NCBI GenBank assembly: GCA_030451965.1
Contig: JAKDNE010000145.1
Coordinates: forward strand, 1 to 7,775
Length of the DNA stretch: 7,775 nucleotides
Source of the DNA: Brachybacterium sp.
GTDB lineage: Bacteria > Actinomycetota > Actinomycetes > Actinomycetales > Dermabacteraceae
Reading direction: 5' to 3'
Numbering within the stretch: the first letter of the stretch is position 1; each line of letters opens with the position of its first letter. Made by a program: the position numbers and the translations under genes. The notes below the pieces were generated by a model. The model made no database searches. It saw only the letters and a program-made list of their open reading frames with translations, and was not told where the DNA came from. Shown in pieces: positions 1-6,078 of this stretch.

Positions 1-60
1 CCGAAGCACCCCACAGAAACCGCACGGGAGAACGCCCTCCCCGCAGAGAAGGAGATCGCC
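1..60 (+). other. Noncoding leader upstream of rbsB with small hairpin
   Basis: I see no gene here. The rbsB frame stays open to the window edge but offers no ATG, GTG or TTG before position 61. A second frame runs open into a TGA at 62-64, which would make an ATGA overlap with rbsB, but its codons are rich in AGA, CGA and CCA, which are rare at this GC content, so I do not call an upstream gene end. GGGAG at 26-30 can pair with CTCCC at 37-41 around a 6-nt loop, giving a small hairpin just before the ribosome binding site. It could be an intercistronic mRNA structure if rbsA and rbsC lie upstream. No convincing promoter is visible. Confidence 0.45.
47..54 (+). promoter_or_regulatory. Ribosome binding site of rbsB
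   Basis: AGAAGGAG ends 6 nt before the ATG at 61. It decides the start: the only other nearby in-frame ATG, at 82, has no purine-rich sequence at a suitable distance. Confidence 0.75.
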
Positions 61-1017
61 ATGATCACCATCACCAAGTCCATGACCAGCCGCCGCGGCC
101 TGTTCGCCCTCACCGCTGCGGCCGCCGCCGGCGTCACCCTCACCGCCTGCAACCGCGGCGGCGGCGAGGAGGAGGGCGGCGGCCAGCGCGTCATGCTCGC
201 CGTCTCCACCCAGACCAACCCCTTCTTCGTCGAGCTCGTCGAGGGCGCGAAGGCGGAGGCCGAGGCGCAGGGCATCACCCTGGACGTCCAGGACGCCTCC
301 GACGACTCCGCCACCCAGGCCAACCAGCTCGCCAACGCCATCACCCAGAGCATCAGCCTGGTGATCGTGAACCCCACCGACTCCGACGCGGTCGCCACCT
401 CCGTCGAATCGCTGAACAACGCCGACATCCCCGTCATCGCCGTGGACCGCGACGCCACCTCCGGGGAGCTGGCCAGCTTCGTCGCCTCGGACAACGTCGC
501 CGGCGGCACCCAGGCCGCCGAGGCGCTCGCCGCCGCGATCGGTGAGGAGGGCGAGGTGATCGTGCTGCAGGGCGTGCCCGGCTCCTCCGCCTCCCGCGAC
601 CGCGGCCAGGGCTTCACCGAGGGCATCGAGCAGTTCTCCGATATCACCGTGGTCGCCCAGCAGACCGCGAACTTCGACCGCGCCGAAGGCCTGAACGTGG
701 CCACCAACCTGCTGCAGGCCAACCCCGACGTGGTCGGCATCTTCTGCGAGAACGACGAGATGGCGCTCGGCGCGATCGAGGCGCTCGGCGACCGTGCCGG
801 CTCCGAGGTGATGGTGGTGGGCTTCGACGGGACCGAGGAGGGAATCGCCGCGGTCGCCGATGGCACCCTGGAGGCCACCATCGCCCAGCAGCCCGCCGAG
901 CTCGGGAAGCAGTCCGTCGCCGAGGCGGTCAAGGTCCTCGCCGACGAGGACGTCGAGGAGGAGGTCTCCGTCGAGGTCGTCACCATCACCGAGGACAACG
1001 CAGGCGAGTTCGAGTGA
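61..1017 (+). CDS. rbsB: Ribose ABC transporter substrate-binding lipoprotein RbsB
   Basis: This 318-residue protein is the extracytoplasmic ribose receptor of an ABC importer. Residues 1-30 form a signal peptide: a twin-arginine motif (SRRGLF at 10-15), an Ala-rich hydrophobic core, and a lipobox LTAC ending at Cys30, so the mature protein should be lipid-anchored on the outer membrane face. A Gly/Glu linker (31-42) follows, then the two-lobed periplasmic-binding-protein fold. Compared with E. coli RbsB from memory, the sugar contacts look intact: TNPFF (Asn53, Phe55, Phe56), NPTDSDAV (Asn104), DR at 129-130, SRDRGQGF (178-185), Phe205, NDEMALGA (Asn231), GFDGT (Asp256) and TIAQ (Gln276). 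This makes ribose, rather than another pentose or galactose, the likely ligand. The stop codon overlaps the rbsK start by 4 nt. The cognate permease and ATPase are not in the window and probably lie upstream. Confidence 0.93.
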   Translation: MITITKSMTSRRGLFALTAAAAAGVTLTACNRGGGEEEGGGQRVMLAVSTQTNPFFVELVEGAKAEAEAQGITLDVQDASDDSATQANQLANAITQSISLVIVNPTDSDAVATSVESLNNADIPVIAVDRDATSGELASFVASDNVAGGTQAAEALAAAIGEEGEVIVLQGVPGSSASRDRGQGFTEGIEQFSDITVVAQQTANFDRAEGLNVATNLLQANPDVVGIFCENDEMALGAIEALGDRAGSEVMVVGFDGTEEGIAAVADGTLEATIAQQPAELGKQSVAEAVKVLADEDVEEEVSVEVVTITEDNAGEFE

Positions 1018-1943
1018 GCCCCGCCGAGACGATCGCGGTGGTCGGGTCGATCAACGTCGACCTGAGCGCCCAGGTGGCCCGCCATCCCCGCCCGGGGGAG
1101 ACCCTCCACGGCCGGGGCGGGCAGATGACGCCCGGCGGCAAGGGCGCGAACCAGGCCGTCGCCGCCGCGAAGCTCGGCGGGAGCGTGCAGATGATCGGCG
1201 GCGTCGGCACCGACGCCCAGGCCGAGGTGGGCCTGTCCGGCCTGCGCGCGGCCGGCGTGGGGTTGGCCGGCGTGCGCGAGATCGAGGGGCCGACGGGCCT
1301 CGCGATCGTGACCGTCGCCGAGGACGGCGAGAACACCATCGTGGTGATCGGAGGCGCCAACGACGCCGTGGACGCCGCGCAGGTGACCGCCTCCCGCGAG
1401 GTGCTCGAGGGCGCGGCGATCGTGGTGTGCCAGGGAGAGATCCCCCGCGAAGGGATCGAGGCCCTGCCCGCTCTCGCGCAGGGACGGTTCCTGCACAACC
1501 CCGCCCCGGTGATGGAGCTGGACGCGGCCGTGCTGCGCGCCTCCGATCCGCTGGTGGTCAACGAGCACGAGGCCGCCCTGGTCCTCGTGCAGCTGGCACC
1601 CGAGACGGTCCCGCCGCAGCAGCCGGAGCAGATCGCCACCGCACTGCGCGGCGCCGGCATCGCCTCCGTGGTCCTCACCCTGGGGGCGCAGGGCTCGCTG
1701 GTCGCCGACGCCGACGGGTCCCACCGCATCCCCGCCGCGCCGGTGACCGCGGTGGACACCACCGGCGCCGGCGACGCGTTCATCGGTGCGCTCGCCGTGG
1801 GCCTTGCCGGCGGGCAGTCCCTGCCGGTTGCAGCTCGCTTCGCCTCCCGGGTCGGGGCCTTCGCGGCCACCGGCCACGGCGCCCAGCCCAGCTACCCCGG
1901 CACAGAGGATGAGCTGCCGCAGCTCGCCGGAGGCAGGGCATGA
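1014..1943 (+). CDS. rbsK: Ribokinase
   Basis: This is a 309-residue cytoplasmic PfkB-family kinase that phosphorylates D-ribose with ATP to ribose-5-phosphate; the length matches the family. Visible motifs are GSINVDL (11-17, with ribose contacts Asn14 and Asp16), GGKGANQAVAAAKLG (41-55, PfkB signature 1), Glu142 in QGEIP at the position of E. coli Glu143, NPAP (162-165), NEHEA (183-187), and DTTGAGDAFIGAL (248-260, PfkB signature 2, with catalytic base Asp254 and the GAGD anion hole). The C-terminal GAQPSYP resembles the GAQPS of E. coli RbsK. The start is a GTG at 1014 whose GTGA overlaps the rbsB stop; only a weak AGGCGAG lies 5 nt upstream, so translation probably depends on ribosomes finishing rbsB. 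The gene end overlaps rbsD by ATGA. All catalytic residues are present, so it should be active. Confidence 0.95.
   Translation: MSPAETIAVVGSINVDLSAQVARHPRPGETLHGRGGQMTPGGKGANQAVAAAKLGGSVQMIGGVGTDAQAEVGLSGLRAAGVGLAGVREIEGPTGLAIVTVAEDGENTIVVIGGANDAVDAAQVTASREVLEGAAIVVCQGEIPREGIEALPALAQGRFLHNPAPVMELDAAVLRASDPLVVNEHEAALVLVQLAPETVPPQQPEQIATALRGAGIASVVLTLGAQGSLVADADGSHRIPAAPVTAVDTTGAGDAFIGALAVGLAGGQSLPVAARFASRVGAFAATGHGAQPSYPGTEDELPQLAGGRA
1929..1933 (+). promoter_or_regulatory. Ribosome binding site of rbsD inside rbsK
   Basis: GGAGG lies within the last codons of rbsK, 6 nt before the rbsD ATG at 1940. It supports that start and the ATGA overlap. Confidence 0.75.
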
Positions 1944-2323
1944 AGCGCCGCGGGATCCTCCACCCCGAGCTCGGCGCGCACCTGGCCCGCCTCGGCCACA
2001 CCGACACCTTCGTGATCGGCGACTGCGGCCTGCCCATCCCTCCGGGTGTGGCGCGCGTGGACCTCGCCGTGACCCTCGGAGTGCCCGGCTTCGCCGAGGT
2101 GGCCGACGCGATCCTCGCCGAGATCGAGGTGGAGGCCGCGGTGATCGCCGCCGAGGCGTCCACCTCCCCGGCCGGGGAGATGCTCGGGGCACGGTTCCCG
2201 GGCGCCGAGGCGGTGGGGCACGAGGAGTTCAAGCAGCTCACGGCCCAGGCACGCTTCGTGGTGCGCACCGGTGAGACCACCCCGTACTCGAACGTGATCG
2301 TGCGGTGCGGGGTGCCGTTCTAG
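1940..2323 (+). CDS. rbsD: D-ribose pyranase
   Basis: This 127-residue RbsD/FucU-family mutarotase is slightly shorter than the usual 130-140 residues but complete at both ends. It interconverts the beta-pyranose and beta-furanose forms of ribose in the cytoplasm, supplying the furanose that RbsK uses. The N-terminus KRRGILHPEL aligns with the KKHGIL start of Bacillus RbsD. GHTD at 19-22 carries the conserved active-site His20, and Asp28 and the LPIP loop follow. HEEFK at 94-98 and the C-terminal RTGETTPYSN (109-118, with Tyr116 and Asn118) are the other family hallmarks. The start overlaps the rbsK stop as ATGA. The gene ends in TAG and is the last one of the operon, only 40 bp from the convergent betT stop. 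Confidence 0.94.
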   Translation: MKRRGILHPELGAHLARLGHTDTFVIGDCGLPIPPGVARVDLAVTLGVPGFAEVADAILAEIEVEAAVIAAEASTSPAGEMLGARFPGAEAVGHEEFKQLTAQARFVVRTGETTPYSNVIVRCGVPF

Positions 2324-2334
2324 ACGGAGCGGCC

Positions 2335-2355
2335 CGCGCGGGACTCACCCGCACG
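2335..2355. terminator. Possible bidirectional hairpin terminator between rbsD and betT
   Basis: In the 40-bp convergent gap, GCGGG (2338-2342) pairs with CCCGC (2348-2352) around the loop ACTCA. The stem extends by two more pairs (2335-2336 with 2354-2355) past one C/A mismatch. An overlapping palindrome CCCGCGCGGG (2333-2342) offers an alternative fold. There is no T-run on either side, so termination may be weak, factor-dependent, or absent. The position between two converging stop codons is the main argument. Confidence 0.35.
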
Positions 2356-2363
2356 AGGACCTG

Positions 2364-4625
2364 TTACTGCCGGTCCTCGATCGGCTCCACGTCGTCGGGC
2401 TCTTCGGGCACGTGCGGGCTGGGATCGGTGTGCGGCACGTGGGTCGGCGTGATCACGGACTCGTAGGCGTGCTCGTTGGAGTACTGCAGGAACGCCAGAT
2501 GTGCCTCGTACCGATCGATGACGTCGTCGATCACCTGCTGGGACGTCAGCCCCATGAGGTCGTACCCCTCGGAGCCGGTCTGCGTGAAGACCTCGACGCG
2601 GTAGTACACATCCGCCCCCCGGGACATGCTGCGCGCCCCGAACGTGGGGACAGCGGCCTGGACGGGAGCGACCCGATACTGGAAGTCCCGCTGCCCCTCG
2701 GGCATCGTGACCATGAGGGTGTACTCGGAGATCGCGCCGCCGGCTCCGGGGCCCACCGTGAGCGAGGCCGTGTAGCCGAGCGTCGTGAACTCCGCCGAGA
2801 CGTCCCGCAGCGCGGGGAAGATCACGTCGGTCTCGAACCTCGCGACGGCGCGCTCGGTGGGGTAGGACCGGACCTGCGCGAGCCGCTGCCGCCACGTCTT
2901 CTCGGGGGCGTGGCCGCCGTGGGCGGCGACCTGGGGTGTGCGCCGGGTGATCCCCTCGCGTTCGGCGCGCTCCATCCGCAGCACCTTCGAGAACGAGGCC
3001 ATCACCAGATACACGATGATCGTCACCGGCAGCGCGAAGATCAGCGTCGCGAGCTCCATCGTGCGCACGCCTCCGGCGATCAGCATCCCGATCGTCAGCA
3101 CCGCCGTGACCAGCGCCCAGTAGATGCGCAGCCACTTCGCGCCGTCCTGGGCCGGATCGGGGATGGAGGAGGAGAAGTTCGCCATCACCATGGCGCCGGA
3201 GTTGGCGCTGGTGAGGTAGAAGAGCATGCCGGAGAGGGTGGCCAGGCCGATCAGGAAGCTCGCCCCGGGCAGGGACTGCAGCAGCGCGTACCAGCCGTGC
3301 TGCGGGTTCGCCATCGCCAGCGCCGCGAACTCGGAGTCCCCGTCCAGCACCTTGCGCAGCGCGGAGTTGCCGAAGATCGTCACGATGAGGAAGTCGCACA
3401 GCACCGGCGCGGTGATCGCTGCGATCACGAACTCGCGCAGCGTGCGCCCGCGGGAGATGCGGGCGAGGAACAGGCCCACGAACGGCCCCCACGCGAGCCA
3501 GAACGCCCAGAAGAACAGGGTCCAGCTGCTCATCCACTCGGCGCCGCCGTCGACGTACCCGAAGGTCTCCAGGGTCCGCGCGGGCAGCGTGAAGACGAAG
3601 CGGCCGATGTTCTCCACCATCGTGCTGAGCAGGAACGCGGTGTTCCCGCTGATCAGGATGTACGCGATCATCGCGCCGGCCACCCAGAGGTTCAGCTCGG
3701 AGATCATGCGGATCCCCTTGTCGACCCCCGAGGTGCAGGCCGCGATCGTCATCAGGACCGCGACGGCGACCAGCGCGATCTGCAGCGCCAGACCCTCGGG
3801 CAGCCCGAACAGGACGGAGAAGCCGACGTTCAGCAGGACCACCCCGATGCCCATCGAGGTGGCGACGCCGAAGACGGTGCCGACGAGGGCGAAGATGTCG
3901 ATCGCGTCGCCCATCCGTCCGCGGACGCGCTTGCCGAGCAGCGGGTAGAGGGCCGCGCGGATCGACAGCGGCATGCCCCAGCGGTAGGCGAAGTACCCCA
4001 TCGCCATGCCGAGCAGGGCGTAGACGGACCAGCCGGCGATGCCGTAGTGGAACATCGTCCAGATCACCGCATCCTGCGCCGCCTCGGCGGATTCCGGCGT
4101 CACGGACGGGGGAGCGATGTACTGGGTGACCGGGCCGGTCACGGAGTAGAACAGCATGTCGATGCCCACCCCGGCGGCGAACAGCATCGAGACCCAGGTG
4201 AACAGGTTGTACTGGGGCCGGGAGTGGTCCGGTCCCAGCCGGACCCCGCCCTCCTTGGAGAAGGCGACCCAGAGCACGAACAGGATCGCCAGCGTGATGG
4301 TCAGCACGTAGAACCAGCCGAGGTTCACGGAGATCCAGTCGACCGCGAGGTTCATCGTCCCGGCGGCGTGGTCGGGGGAGAGGATCGCCCAGAGCGAGAA
4401 CGTCAGGATGATCAGCGAGGCGCTGATGAAGACCAGCCAGTTGATGCGCGGCTGCGCACGGTCGGCGAAGTCCGCAGGACCCTTGGTGCGCAGCTCCGTG
4501 CTCGAGGACGGAGGGCGCGTGTCCCTGTCGGCCGTGCGGCGCTCGGTGGCGCCGAACTGGCCGCGTTCGACTCCCGGTGCGGGCAGGTGCTCCTCGGACC
4601 GCTGCGCGTCATCCGGTGCGGGCAC
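2364..4625 (-). CDS. betT: BetT-type choline transporter (BCCT family)
   Basis: This 753-residue inner-membrane secondary transporter probably imports choline for osmoprotection or catabolism. A hydrophilic N-tail (1-60) is followed by about 12 TM segments (roughly 62-545) and a long cytoplasmic C-domain (about 546-753). BCCT landmarks are AGVGIDMLFYSVTGPVTQY (151-169), FHYGIAGWSVYALLG (192-206) and the signature WTLFFWAFWLAWGPFVG (368-384), followed by LARISRGRTLREF (387-399). FHYG and the C-terminal YYRVE, GSEGYDLMG, QVIDDVIDRYEAHL (675-710) match E. coli BetT from memory, separating it from BetP and OpuD. Asp156 sits where BetP has Gly153, a position linked to choline specificity and proton coupling. 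The GTG start follows AGGAGA by 5 nt. E. coli BetT is about 677 residues; the excess is in the N-tail and an acidic C-terminal end. No betA, betB or betI is visible nearby. The family is certain; the substrate is inferred. Confidence 0.9.
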   Translation of the reverse strand: MPAPDDAQRSEEHLPAPGVERGQFGATERRTADRDTRPPSSSTELRTKGPADFADRAQPRINWLVFISASLIILTFSLWAILSPDHAAGTMNLAVDWISVNLGWFYVLTITLAILFVLWVAFSKEGGVRLGPDHSRPQYNLFTWVSMLFAAGVGIDMLFYSVTGPVTQYIAPPSVTPESAEAAQDAVIWTMFHYGIAGWSVYALLGMAMGYFAYRWGMPLSIRAALYPLLGKRVRGRMGDAIDIFALVGTVFGVATSMGIGVVLLNVGFSVLFGLPEGLALQIALVAVAVLMTIAACTSGVDKGIRMISELNLWVAGAMIAYILISGNTAFLLSTMVENIGRFVFTLPARTLETFGYVDGGAEWMSSWTLFFWAFWLAWGPFVGLFLARISRGRTLREFVIAAITAPVLCDFLIVTIFGNSALRKVLDGDSEFAALAMANPQHGWYALLQSLPGASFLIGLATLSGMLFYLTSANSGAMVMANFSSSIPDPAQDGAKWLRIYWALVTAVLTIGMLIAGGVRTMELATLIFALPVTIIVYLVMASFSKVLRMERAEREGITRRTPQVAAHGGHAPEKTWRQRLAQVRSYPTERAVARFETDVIFPALRDVSAEFTTLGYTASLTVGPGAGGAISEYTLMVTMPEGQRDFQYRVAPVQAAVPTFGARSMSRGADVYYRVEVFTQTGSEGYDLMGLTSQQVIDDVIDRYEAHLAFLQYSNEHAYESVITPTHVPHTDPSPHVPEEPDDVEPIEDRQ

Positions 4626-4630
4626 GTCGT

Positions 4631-4636
4631 TCTCCT
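4631..4636 (-). promoter_or_regulatory. Ribosome binding site of betT
   Basis: On the minus strand AGGAGA ends 5 nt before the GTG at 4625-4623. It supports the long N-terminal tail, since no other ATG or GTG start is apparent before the first membrane segment. Confidence 0.7.
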
Positions 4637-4656
4637 ATCCGTCGAGGGCGGCGTCC

Positions 4657-4665
4657 GTACAGTAC
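4657..4665. repeat. GTACAGTAC palindrome upstream of betT
   Basis: The odd palindrome GTAC-A-GTAC sits about 32 bp upstream of the betT start, inside the 101-bp gap after the FAD oxidoreductase gene. It could be a regulator half-site or chance. I find no good -35/-10 pair on the minus strand around it, so a separate betT promoter is neither shown nor excluded. Confidence 0.3.
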
Positions 4666-4667
4666 CG

Positions 4668-4692
4668 CCGTTGCTCCGACGGGAGCGGCCGT
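4668..4692 (-). terminator. Possible hairpin after the FAD oxidoreductase gene
   Basis: GCTCC (4673-4677) and GGAGC (4682-4686) form a 5-bp stem around a 4-nt loop. Read on the minus strand, the stem can be extended by pairing GCCG with CGGC past a 3-nt bulge (CAA). It lies about 35-60 nt beyond the stop codon of the upstream gene and before betT. There is no U-tract, so it is at most a weak or Rho-assisted terminator or an mRNA-stabilising fold. Confidence 0.3.
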
Positions 4693-4726
4693 GCTCCTCG
4701 CGCGGTCTGCGCCCGAGTGACGCTCC

Positions 4727-6010
4727 TCAGTCGGCGAGGATCCCGGTCACCGCCTGCGCCGCCCGGTCCCCGGAGACCATCGCGCCCTGGATCGATCCCG
4801 TGTCCCGATGGTCGCCGCACACGAACACCCGTGCGGAGAGACGCTGGGGGGAGCGGTCCACCAGCGGCGGAGGCATCGCGGGCAGGGTGTGCGGGAGGAC
4901 GTGATGGGCGAGCACCTCCCACGAGCGGGTCGAGGTGCCGTAGATCCGCCCGAGGTCGGTGCGCACCGCCGCTTCGTCCGCGCGTCCGTCCGGCCGGTCC
5001 AGCAGGGTCGTCGCCTGGATCAGGTGCTGTCCGGGCGGGGCGTAGGAGGGGGCCGTGTTCGAGATGACCGCGGTGTTCCAGACCGGTCCTGCGGGACCGC
5101 CACCCTCCCGGGAGGCGTCCAGCCGCAGGAAAGTGCTGTGCGTGGGCGGTTCCGGGGCGGCGAACCACCAGGTGGTCAGGCCGTGCATGGGCGCCGCCGC
5201 CTGCTGCGGGAGGCTGCTGCCCGTGGTGAGTGCGGGAAGGTCCTGGGGGCCGACGGCGAGGACGGCGGCGCGGGCGCGCACCAGTCCAGCGCTGCTGTGC
5301 ACGCTGACGGTGCGGGGGCTCTCCGTCACGGCGTCGACGGGCGTGGACACCCGCACGGGCTGGCGCAGCGACGCCGCCATCTGTGCGGGCAGCGCCTGCA
5401 TCCCCTCCCGGGGCAGGCCCGGGGTCGCCAGGGCGAAGGAGCGCAGCAGGAGACGGACGTAGTTGGCCGAGTTCTGGCCGGTGCTGTCGGCGAGGACGCC
5501 GGCGAGGAACGTGTCCAGCACGTCGCGGCGCAGCCGCCCGGTGGCGCCCGCCGCGTCCAGGGAGGCGCTCAGCGTCGCGTCCCGCGTGGCGCGGGAGGCG
5601 GCGGTCGCGCGGAGCATGGTCGGTCCCATCCACCGCGCCAGGGCGGCGAGGTCGCGGGTATCGAGCAGTCCGCTGCGCAGCGTGCGCAGCGCGTGGCCCG
5701 GATGGTGCAGCGGTGAGGCGAGGGTGCGCATGCCCTCCGGCGTGCGCACGTCGACCCCGGTGCCGAAGGTCTGCAGCCCCAGCGCCGCCGTGTCGATCCA
5801 CGCCCGCACCGCAGGGTAGGCGGGGTTGAGCACCTGGAAGCCGCGGTCGCACAGGAAGCCGTCGAGGCGCTCGGTGCGCACCCGCCCTCCCACGGTGTCG
5901 GCGGCCTCGAGCACCGTGGCCCGCAGCCCGGTGCGCTGCAGCCGCCTCGCGCACTGCAGGCCGGCCAGGCCTGCGCCGATGATCACGACGTCGGTGTCCA
6001 CGCTGTCCAT
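4727..6010 (-). CDS. FAD-dependent oxidoreductase, amine oxidase/phytoene desaturase-like
   Basis: This is a 427-residue flavoprotein of the NAD(P)/FAD amine-oxidase superfamily (the monoamine oxidase, protoporphyrinogen oxidase and phytoene desaturase group). The N-terminal Rossmann motif VVIIGAGLAGLQCARRL (8-24) has GxGxxG at 12-17, and Glu35 in VLEA is placed to bind the FAD ribose. GGRVRTERLDGFLCDRGFQVL (41-61) is the second FAD element of this group. The C-terminal VFVCGDHRDTGSIQGAMVSG (395-414) is the closing FAD motif. The middle (about 80-380) should form the substrate domain and shows nothing that names a substrate. No signal peptide or TM helix is seen, so it is probably cytoplasmic. 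ATG at 6010 is chosen because GGAGGAG lies just upstream and the FAD motif begins 8 residues in. It lies between an exporter gene and betT; a link to either is conjecture. No carotenoid genes are nearby. Confidence 0.85.
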   Translation of the reverse strand: MDSVDTDVVIIGAGLAGLQCARRLQRTGLRATVLEAADTVGGRVRTERLDGFLCDRGFQVLNPAYPAVRAWIDTAALGLQTFGTGVDVRTPEGMRTLASPLHHPGHALRTLRSGLLDTRDLAALARWMGPTMLRATAASRATRDATLSASLDAAGATGRLRRDVLDTFLAGVLADSTGQNSANYVRLLLRSFALATPGLPREGMQALPAQMAASLRQPVRVSTPVDAVTESPRTVSVHSSAGLVRARAAVLAVGPQDLPALTTGSSLPQQAAAPMHGLTTWWFAAPEPPTHSTFLRLDASREGGGPAGPVWNTAVISNTAPSYAPPGQHLIQATTLLDRPDGRADEAAVRTDLGRIYGTSTRSWEVLAHHVLPHTLPAMPPPLVDRSPQRLSARVFVCGDHRDTGSIQGAMVSGDRAAQAVTGILAD

Positions 6011-6014
6011 ACCG

Positions 6015-6021
6015 CTCCTCC
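6015..6021 (-). promoter_or_regulatory. Ribosome binding site of the FAD oxidoreductase gene
   Basis: On the minus strand GGAGGAG ends 4 nt before the ATG at 6010-6008 (6 nt if GGAGG is the core). It fixes the start inside a much longer open frame that extends upstream to 7624. Confidence 0.75.
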
Positions 6022-6041
6022 GCTCGGATGGGTCCAGCGTA

Positions 6042-6070
6042 AGGGGGCCGCTGCGGCACGGAGCCTCCCT
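6042..6070 (-). other. Structured spacer between exporter and oxidoreductase genes
   Basis: The 68-bp gap between the exporter stop and the oxidoreductase start can fold on the minus strand. AGGG-A-GGC pairs with GCC-C-CCCT with one mismatch, enclosing a GCCGC-A-GCGGC palindrome (6047-6057). It is followed by only two Ts. It could be a weak terminator or a read-through spacer in one transcript; I see no clear promoter in the gap. Confidence 0.25.
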
Positions 6071-6078
6071 GGGCGGTC

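Noticed and set aside
2..64. C-terminal end of an upstream gene stopping at 62-64 with an ATGA overlap to rbsB
   Set aside because: The overlap is attractive given the other junctions, but the codons (three AGA, CGA, AAA, two CCA in 20) do not fit the window's strong G/C third-position bias.
82..1017. Alternative rbsB start at the second ATG (Met8)
   Set aside because: No ribosome binding site precedes it, whereas AGAAGGAG is ideally spaced for the ATG at 61. The Tat motif and lipobox would be kept either way.
986..1870. 294-residue antisense open frame across rbsK
   Set aside because: It covers a ribokinase with both PfkB signatures on the other strand and has no motif or ribosome binding site of its own that I can see.
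2320..3537. 405-residue minus-strand open frame in a second frame of the betT region
   Set aside because: An Arg/Ala/Gly-rich shadow in a different frame of betT, without membrane segments or domains.
2412..4904. 830-residue open frame antisense to betT
   Set aside because: The product is rich in Arg, His, Gly, Asp and Gln with no recognisable domain. The opposite strand encodes a clear BCCT transporter with all family motifs, so this is a GC-driven antisense shadow.
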